Source: Myxococcales bacterium UBA1203 (GTDB lineage: Bacteria > Myxococcota > Myxococcia > Myxococcales > UBA5297). From it: 19,557 nt of DNA. The position numbers and the translations under genes are program-made. This document shows, piece by piece, positions 14,387 to 19,557 of the stretch. Position 1 is the first letter of the stretch. Every line of letters starts with the position of its first letter. The notes below the pieces were generated by a model that was not told where the DNA came from, did no database searches, and saw only the letters and a program-made list of their open reading frames with translations. Where the stretch lies: positions 17,899-37,455 of the forward strand of contig DBXV01000013.1 of assembly GCA_002309695.1 (NCBI GenBank), read 5' to 3'.

Positions 14387-16735
14387 TCAGGAATGCTGCC
14401 GTCTCCGAAGCGCGGCCATCCCCACGAGCGCCATCCATCCGGCAAAGAGTCCGCCTTCGGAGGAAGTTTCGCAGCCGCATCCTGAGGCGTTGTCCTTGTC
14501 TTTGATGCAGACACCGGACCGGCAGGTGCCTCCCGTACAGGCTGTTCCCTCGAAAGCGGCGATGACCGGGCAGTCGCCCGTGGCAGGGTCGCAGTCCGCG
14601 GCCAGGTGGCATTCGTCGAGCGCCGGGCATTTTTTCCGTTCGCCGGAGACGCAGCGGCCGCTTCGGCAGACGTCCTGGAGCGTGCATTTGTCGCTGTCGT
14701 CACAGGGAATGCCGTCCATGTCGGAGGAGGGCGAGCAGACGCCGTTGGAGCAGAAGGCCTGTCCGCGTGCGCAGATTCTGTCCGCCTCGTCCGGTCGGTT
14801 TTCCAGCTCGCAGGCGGTTCCATCGTCGGCGAACTGCACGAAGCAGCTGCCCGACTGCGGGTCGCAGAAGGAGGCCAGGACGCATCCCGAGTCCGACGTC
14901 AGGCAGGTTTTTTCGGTTCCGCCGACGCAGAGGCCTTTCTCGCAGTGGTCGCTGTCCGTGCAGGCGTTGCCGTCGTCGCAGGGAATGCCGGAGGGCAGGG
15001 GACAATTCGGGCGGGCGGAGGCACAGACGCGGCCGCACTCACCAGAGCAGTTTTCGTCGCAGCAGACGCCCGCGCAGATGCCGCTTCTGCACTCGGCGTC
15101 CCGCACGCAGTCGGCGCCGTTGTCCAGAGGTTCCTGGAGCGCAAAATTGAAAGTGATGTCGCTTCCGGAGCGGCGGATGTCGGTGAGGGCCACATTCCCG
15201 ACGGAGGCGCCGTAGGCCAGGCTGTTGGGCGTGGTGCGGGGCGTGAAGTCGGCATTTGTCTCCGTGGGGAAGGGATCGTTGGCGTCTCCCCGCCTGCTGG
15301 TGGTGTTCAGCTCCCGCTTTCCGTCCGCCTGCTCCAGGTCGATGCCGTAGCGGTCCGAATCCTTGTTGAAGCAGAAGCGATCGGAGCTGTCGGGGGCGGG
15401 AAACTGCCCCTCATCCACGTGGTAAATGAACAGGCCGCTGCCCGGCAGAAGCGCGTCGAACCCCGTCTTCGTCCGGTTTTCCAGAAGGAAATACTGGCTG
15501 GCGTCCCGGGCATCGTCGCTGGTGTCGATGCGCAGGATTTTGCCGCCGGTGCTCTGGATGGGCTCCAGTTTCTGTGCCCCCGAGGCGGTCAGCGTCTGCG
15601 ACGTCTTCCATCCCAGAGCGATTTTGCACCAGGCGCTGGGATGCGCGGGCTTTGCTCCCGGCGTCTCGCCCAGCCACATGCCGCCGGACATGAGGCAGAA
15701 CTCACCCAGACCAACGCCCTGCTTGCTCCCCGTGTCGTAGAGGTCGGGCAGCCCGAAGTAGTGCCCCGATTCATGAACTGCGACGCCCAGAGGGGTGATG
15801 TCGCCGTTCATGGCGCTCTCGGGGATCGTCACGTAGCCGTGGAATTGAATGTTGTCGTGCGAAGTGACCGTCTCGGAATAGCCGCTGATGTTGGAGAAGG
15901 GCATGAAGTGCGAGTGGAGGTCCGAGTCGTTCCCCGTCTGCTCCCGGCCTTTGCCCGCGTGAATGATGATGACCAGGTCGGCATAGCCGTCGCCGTTCTG
16001 ATCGAACTGCGTGAAGTCGAAGAGCTGGCCGCCGTGTTCGTCGGGATAGCTGTCCTCGTAGTAGCGGAAGCTCTGGAAGAACATGTCCCAGGCCGGGCGC
16101 GACGGATAATGGGAGTTCCAGGCGTAGTAGATGGCGTTGCGGGGCAGGCGCAGCGGCTTCATCACGGCGGCGGTCAGGTCCAGCTTTCCGCCCGAGACCT
16201 CCCGGTAATAGTTGCGGACAGGACCGTCGAAGAACTCCTGGAACTCGGCCTGTGTCCGGGAGAGCGCCACATCCGAGAAAGACACGGGAATGACCAGCGC
16301 GCGCAGATTGCCCGAAGGCTTGTTGGGCGAAACCGTGCGCGCGTCTCCTTTGTTCGCAGCGGGCCTGGTGAAGCGCGCCCTCAGCTCCCGGCCTTTTTTC
16401 AGCGCCTCAGGGTCGAGGGCGGGCCAGGGCTTCAGTCCCAGAGAAGCGGGCGTGGCGATGCCCAGAAGATGCGGTGAGAGGCTCCAGGTGCCGTCCGCCC
16501 CGGTCTGCACGTAGTGAAACAGCCCGTCGGGCCCGCGCTCGACCGGGTAGCCGTCCAGGTCGCTCATCCAGCTCATAAATTCGTCGCCGTGAAGCAGGAG
16601 TCGGTGCGTCCGCCCCGCGGCGTCCGTCAGCTCTGCGGGCTGCGTCTGCATCGGGGCTGACAGAGCTGGCAGGGAAGCAAGGAGTGAAATGCAGAGAGCA
16701 CCGGCGGACAGCGGGACGCGGAAGCTGCGGTTCAT
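14387..16735 (-). CDS. M6-family metalloprotease with Cys-rich repeats and MYXO-CTERM-like anchor
   Basis: 782 residues. Residues 1-27 are a Sec signal peptide. A propeptide-like region (30-140) has GDEFMSWMSDLDGYPV, typical of immune-inhibitor-A-like M6 peptidases. The catalytic domain (about 144-530) carries DQNGDGYADLVIIIHAG (a calcium-type loop at 245-253) and the zinc site HESGHYFGLPD (His321, Glu322, His325, Asp331). Residues 541-745 are a cysteine-rich region with repeated units such as CDDGNACTDSDHCEKGLCVGG-like blocks, as in many myxobacterial surface proteins. The end (752-782) reads GCGC, then a short hydrophobic helix and RRR, a MYXO-CTERM-like sorting tail, so the protein is probably displayed at the surface. 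The ATG at 16735 has AGGA about 10 nt upstream. Confidence 0.92.
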   Translation of the reverse strand: MNRSFRVPLSAGALCISLLASLPALSAPMQTQPAELTDAAGRTHRLLLHGDEFMSWMSDLDGYPVERGPDGLFHYVQTGADGTWSLSPHLLGIATPASLGLKPWPALDPEALKKGRELRARFTRPAANKGDARTVSPNKPSGNLRALVIPVSFSDVALSRTQAEFQEFFDGPVRNYYREVSGGKLDLTAAVMKPLRLPRNAIYYAWNSHYPSRPAWDMFFQSFRYYEDSYPDEHGGQLFDFTQFDQNGDGYADLVIIIHAGKGREQTGNDSDLHSHFMPFSNISGYSETVTSHDNIQFHGYVTIPESAMNGDITPLGVAVHESGHYFGLPDLYDTGSKQGVGLGEFCLMSGGMWLGETPGAKPAHPSAWCKIALGWKTSQTLTASGAQKLEPIQSTGGKILRIDTSDDARDASQYFLLENRTKTGFDALLPGSGLFIYHVDEGQFPAPDSSDRFCFNKDSDRYGIDLEQADGKRELNTTSRRGDANDPFPTETNADFTPRTTPNSLAYGASVGNVALTDIRRSGSDITFNFALQEPLDNGADCVRDAECRSGICAGVCCDENCSGECGRVCASARPNCPLPSGIPCDDGNACTDSDHCEKGLCVGGTEKTCLTSDSGCVLASFCDPQSGSCFVQFADDGTACELENRPDEADRICARGQAFCSNGVCSPSSDMDGIPCDDSDKCTLQDVCRSGRCVSGERKKCPALDECHLAADCDPATGDCPVIAAFEGTACTGGTCRSGVCIKDKDNASGCGCETSSEGGLFAGWMALVGMAALRRRQHS

Positions 16736-16773
16736 GGAGCAGGAATCCTGAAAAACGGGCGCCCGCCGGAAGA

Positions 16774-16810
16774 CTGCCGCCGCTCGAAGCAGGAGCGTCC
16801 GAGGCGGCAG
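16774..16810 (-). repeat. Hairpin-forming inverted repeat between the SEC-C gene and the protease gene
   Basis: CTGCCGCC (16774-16781) and GGCGGCAG (16803-16810) are perfect arms, with an inner GCTC/GAGC pair. On the minus strand only TCTTCC follows, so it is a poor terminator. It sits 110 nt past the SEC-C gene stop and 40 nt before the protease start. A terminator or a leader structure are both possible. Confidence 0.4.
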
Positions 16811-16919
16811 AAAAGGGCGGGCGGGGAAAGCGGGCGACTAAACAACGCCTGTCAGACGCCGAACAAGCGGGATTTTGCGCTCACATGCGCCGCTTTCGAC
16901 CTGCATCCGCGCGCCAGTT

Positions 16920-17918
16920 TCAGTGCGTCAGGCCGTGGCAGTGCTTGAACTTTTTGCCGCTGCCGCAGGGACACGGCGCGTTGGGCTCGGCTTTGAGCGC
17001 CAGCGCGGACAAAGGAATGACGCCCGGGCGCATCCTGCCCGCAGCCTGCGCGGATTGAGCGGCGCGCCGCTGTTTCTCCATGGCTTCCTGATAGGCGGCC
17101 AGACACCGCTGCGCTTCCGGCTGATTTCCAAGCGCTTCGTAGATGCCTCCCGCCTTGAGCAGGACAGCGGGCTGATCCGGATGCTTTTCCAGAAGGGCGC
17201 TGATTTCAGTCCTGGCACCCTCCGCGTCGCCCAGCCGGAGCAGAATTTCGGCGCGCTCGGCCAGGAGGGCGGGACCATCCGTGAAATGCGCGAAGTCCCG
17301 GCACAGTCTGGGCGCGTCCTCCTGAAATTCGGTGCCCATCAGGAGGGGCGGCAGCTCGCTCATCCAGCCGGTCAGATCGCAGCCGGATTCCTTCAATATG
17401 GCGGCGAAGAGCTCCCTGTCCGGCTCACCGCCGCGAATGCAGGCGTCCGTCAGAATCAGGGCGGCATCGTGCCAGAGAGCCTTCCTGCGCTCCTCGGACT
17501 CCACTTCGGCCAGTTCCAGAAGAGCGTCGATGCGGTCGGAGACGACCTCTGCGCGGATTTCATCGGCCAGAAGGCGCGCCCACAGCTCCCGCGCGGCCAG
17601 ATGGGGATAATCGACCCAGCGGCCCTCGGCGGTGCAGCGCGCAAGCCACTGCTCTCCCAGCTTTGTCGGCGTGCCCGCGGCCAGTGCTTCCTGCCGAAAG
17701 GACGCCTCGTCCGCGCCGATGCCGATCTCGGAAAGCCGCTCCATGATTTCCTGCGTGGAGGTGCCCGCGAAGCCGTCGTAGCGCCATCCAAGCCCCTGGG
17801 CCCGCTGTCTGTCGGCCGAAGCAAGAATGGCCTTTTCCTTCTCTGTAGAAGCCCCTCTGCGGCTGATTTTTCTGAGCTGGCGTCGTGCGGTTTTGAAGAT
17901 GTGGGCGGGCGTTGCCAT
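16920..17918 (-). CDS. TPR-like protein with C-terminal SEC-C zinc motif
   Basis: 332 residues, soluble. The C-terminus is a textbook SEC-C motif (APCPCGSGKKFKHCHG), the small zinc-binding element found at the end of SecA and in many unrelated proteins, where it binds zinc and sometimes ribosomes or SecB. Before it, residues about 225-300 form helix pairs of TPR type (AEILLRLGDAEGARTEISALLEKHPDQP, then GIYEALGNQPEAQRCLAAY). The N-terminal half is helical and I do not recognise it; it opens with a basic stretch (KTARRQLRKISRRG). The ATG at 17918 has GGAGG 7 nt upstream, whereas for the ATG at 17924 the same site is only 1 nt away. It is divergent from the TerB-like gene. The role is unknown; the SEC-C motif alone does not define one. 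Confidence 0.82.
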   Translation of the reverse strand: MATPAHIFKTARRQLRKISRRGASTEKEKAILASADRQRAQGLGWRYDGFAGTSTQEIMERLSEIGIGADEASFRQEALAAGTPTKLGEQWLARCTAEGRWVDYPHLAARELWARLLADEIRAEVVSDRIDALLELAEVESEERRKALWHDAALILTDACIRGGEPDRELFAAILKESGCDLTGWMSELPPLLMGTEFQEDAPRLCRDFAHFTDGPALLAERAEILLRLGDAEGARTEISALLEKHPDQPAVLLKAGGIYEALGNQPEAQRCLAAYQEAMEKQRRAAQSAQAAGRMRPGVIPLSALALKAEPNAPCPCGSGKKFKHCHGLTH

Positions 17919-18109
17919 CGACATGCCTCCGAAAAGGGCGGCGCGCTTTAGCATCCGCCCGAGGTCGGGCAACCCGGTTTTTCCCCGGCGCGGCAGGCCT
18001 GCTTTTCTGAGCGCCTCCCCTTGTTTCCAAACCGGCGTTCAGCTAGCGGCGCCGCTCTTTTTCACCCATCCCTCAACCGCATCCTTCATTCGATGTGAGG
18101 AGAACAGAC

Positions 18110-18619
18110 ATGGCTATTTCCAAGGAACTTCTCGACAGGCTCAACGACGACGAACTTGCCCTCGCCTGCGACTACGCCTCCGTTTACATCAAAATTGTCG
18201 CCGCCGTCTGGGACGGCCTGGCTGACGAAGAGGTGGACGCTCTGGTTTCGCCTATGCGCGCCACGCTGCTGTCGGTCACGGAAGTGAAAACGATTTTCAC
18301 GGACCAGATTAAGGGCATCCGCGGCGGCGAGCTGGTCGAGGACGAGCTCTTGGCGAAGATTCGCGCCACCATGGAGAAGGTCCCCGAGGCGATGAAGGCT
18401 GAAATCGGCCGTGCGCTCTTTGACGAAGCGGTCAGCATCCTGGCCATCGACAAAATTCTTTCCGGTCAGGAGCGGTCGCTGATTCGCGAAGAGCTGGCGC
18501 CCTTGCTGCACGTGTCTCAGGAGGACGCGGAGGCTGCGCTGGCCAAAGTTGCGGCCGAGGTTGAAGCTGCCAAAGCCGCGGATGCGGCTGAGTCGGCCCC
18601 TGCGGCAGACAAGCAGTAA
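18110..18619 (+). CDS. Small helical protein, TerB-like
   Basis: 169 residues, soluble, all-helical by pattern. Two similar helical halves are visible: residues 12-65 (DELALACDYASVYIKIVAAVWDG-like start with DGLADEEVDAL) and 100-143 (DEAVSILAIDKILSGQERSLI, then LAPLLHVSQEDAEAAL). The second half follows the TerB/DjlA-N pattern in which an acidic turn is followed by a conserved Glu and a closing helix. TerB domains appear in stress-response and membrane-associated systems; no other ter gene is present. The C-terminal 25 residues are an Ala/Lys/Glu-rich tail. The ATG at 18110 has GAGGAG 7 nt upstream, preferred to 18095. The terminator at 18645-18693 follows. The family assignment is tentative. 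Confidence 0.6.
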   Translation: MAISKELLDRLNDDELALACDYASVYIKIVAAVWDGLADEEVDALVSPMRATLLSVTEVKTIFTDQIKGIRGGELVEDELLAKIRATMEKVPEAMKAEIGRALFDEAVSILAIDKILSGQERSLIREELAPLLHVSQEDAEAALAKVAAEVEAAKAADAAESAPAADKQ

Positions 18620-18644
18620 CGGACAGCCTTTGCTTTGCACCATT

Positions 18645-18693
18645 GGCGGCGGCGCTCCTGAGGCGATTCAGGGACGCCGCCGTCGATTTTTTT
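18645..18693 (+). terminator. Rho-independent terminator after the TerB-like gene
   Basis: GGCGGCG (18648-18654) pairs with CGCCGCC (18675-18681), and CCTGA with TCAGG inside it. After GTCGA comes a run of seven T's (18687-18693). It lies 29 nt after the stop codon and separates this gene from purU. Confidence 0.88.
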
Positions 18694-18820
18694 GAGCTGT
18701 GTTCGGCGGCCGTGTCCCCGCGCTCTTTCAGCGGCGGGCAGGGCCGCCATTCTTTTTGTCATTCGCGAGGCACGTCCGCTCCGGCTGCCGTCTCCGAAGA
18801 CCTTTGCCCCTGGAACCCCC

Positions 18821-19557
18821 ATGACGAATCAACTGATGAATCCGCCTTCCGCGCCCGTTCCAACTGCCCCCATGACCACGCCCGTTCCGGAGCCGCCTCC
18901 CGCGGAAATCGGGACGCTTCTCGTCTCGTGTCAGGACAGGCGGGGCATCGTGGCTGCACTGGCTCAGGTTCTGGCCGGCCATGGTGCGAGCATCATCGAT
19001 TCGGACCAGCACACGGACCGTTCGGCGGGGCAGTTTTTCCAGCGCATCCGCTTCGACGCCAGCGAGCTCTTGAGCGACCGGGCGACGCTCATCGGCGGCA
19101 TCCGCGAGCTGACTGGGCGCTTCGGCATGAAGTGGCGCCTGTCCTGGGGCGACCGGAAAAAGCGCGCGGCCCTCTTCGTCTCCAAATACGACCACTGCCT
19201 CATCGATCTTCTGACCCGCTGGCACTCGGGCGAGCTGGACTGCGACATCCCCCTCATCATCAGCAATCACGATGCTCTGAAGAGCGTGGCCGACTATTTC
19301 CACGTGCCCTTCCGCGTCTTTCCCATCACGCCCGAGACCAAGCGCGCGCAGGAGGACGCCGAGTGTGAGCTGCTGGAGAAGGAGCGCGTCGATGTGGTGG
19401 TGCTCGCCCGCTACATGCAGATTCTCAGCACTCAGTTCATCGAGCGGTTTCCGGACCGCATCATCAACATCCACCATTCGTTTCTGCCGGCGTTCAAGGG
19501 CGGCAAGCCCTACCAGCAGGCCCACGCGCGCGGCGTGAAGCTCATCGGCGCCACGGC
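18821..19557 (+). CDS. purU: Formyltetrahydrofolate deformylase, 3' end outside the window
   Basis: 245 codons are visible; the frame is open at the window edge. PurU hydrolyses 10-formyl-THF to THF and formate, balancing the one-carbon pool and feeding formate to purine synthesis. Residues 31-115 are an N-terminal ACT-type regulatory domain (LLVSCQDRRGIVAAL ... GASIIDSDQHTDR). From about 118 the formyltransferase-like catalytic domain follows, with LFVSKYDHCLIDLL, VVVLARYMQILS, and the active-site NIHHSFLPAFKG (Asn216, His218). The catalytic Asp would lie beyond the edge. A Pro/Ala-rich leader of about 30 residues precedes the ACT domain and is not usual; the start could instead be the ATG at 18872. 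Ribosome-binding sites for both are weak (TGGA before 18821). Confidence 0.92.
   Translation, partial: MTNQLMNPPSAPVPTAPMTTPVPEPPPAEIGTLLVSCQDRRGIVAALAQVLAGHGASIIDSDQHTDRSAGQFFQRIRFDASELLSDRATLIGGIRELTGRFGMKWRLSWGDRKKRAALFVSKYDHCLIDLLTRWHSGELDCDIPLIISNHDALKSVADYFHVPFRVFPITPETKRAQEDAECELLEKERVDVVVLARYMQILSTQFIERFPDRIINIHHSFLPAFKGGKPYQQAHARGVKLIGAT

Noticed and set aside
13089..14687. Minus-strand 532-codon frame opposite the diguanylate cyclase
   Set aside because: The plus-strand product has complete GAF and GGDEF signatures, whereas this frame is Arg/Pro/Gln-rich noise.
14606..16477. Plus-strand 623-codon frame opposite the M6 protease
   Set aside because: It is a shadow of a gene with signal peptide, zinc site and sorting tail.
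18040..18066. AGCGGCGCCGCT followed by CTTTTT between the SEC-C and TerB-like genes
   Set aside because: The palindrome leaves no room for a proper loop and lies upstream of both divergent genes, so a terminator makes no sense there.

Overview
The window looks like chromosomal DNA from a Gram-negative, high-GC bacterium, most likely of the myxobacterial/Bradymonas-type (former Deltaproteobacteria) group. Three observations support this. The N-terminus of a Kdo transferase (lipopolysaccharide synthesis) sits at the left edge. There are two outer-membrane-type lipoproteins. The M6 metalloprotease ends in a MYXO-CTERM-like tail (GCGC, a hydrophobic stretch, then RRR). No genus is claimed. I see no tRNA, rRNA, CRISPR array or transposase.

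Left part (1-4650, minus strand): waaA/kdtA (partial), a bifunctional-type glutamate formimidoyltransferase-cyclodeaminase with a degenerate second domain, a NTP_transf_5-type nucleotidyltransferase, and an APS-kinase-like P-loop protein with a histone-H1-like Lys/Ala/Pro tail of about 245 residues. Two rho-independent terminators separate the last three genes. Next comes a visibly AT-richer segment (about 4740-7440), flanked by terminators, with a nucleoside-hydrolase lipoprotein, a small unknown protein and a two-helix membrane protein. It looks like an accessory cassette.

Middle (7450-12560, minus strand): the preT-preA pair (NAD-dependent dihydropyrimidine dehydrogenase), with a near-perfect 28-bp palindrome abutting a TTGACA upstream of preT; a membrane-anchored GAF sensor with a recognisable promoter; and a disulfide-rich lipoprotein of unknown function.

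Right part: a GAF-GGDEF diguanylate cyclase (+) divergent from the lipoprotein and convergent, 11 nt apart, with the M6 protease (-). Then a SEC-C/TPR protein (-), divergent from a TerB-like helical protein (+), and finally purU (+, cut by the window end).

Functional threads: one-carbon folate metabolism at both ends (FTCD, PurU); nucleoside and pyrimidine catabolism (nucleoside hydrolase, PreTA); GAF/c-di-GMP signalling; and secreted or surface Cys-rich proteins. The strongest candidate for something undescribed is the APS-kinase-like/H1-tail fusion. Next come the preTA palindrome and the AT-rich cassette. All gene calls rest on reading motifs by eye; no database search was possible.
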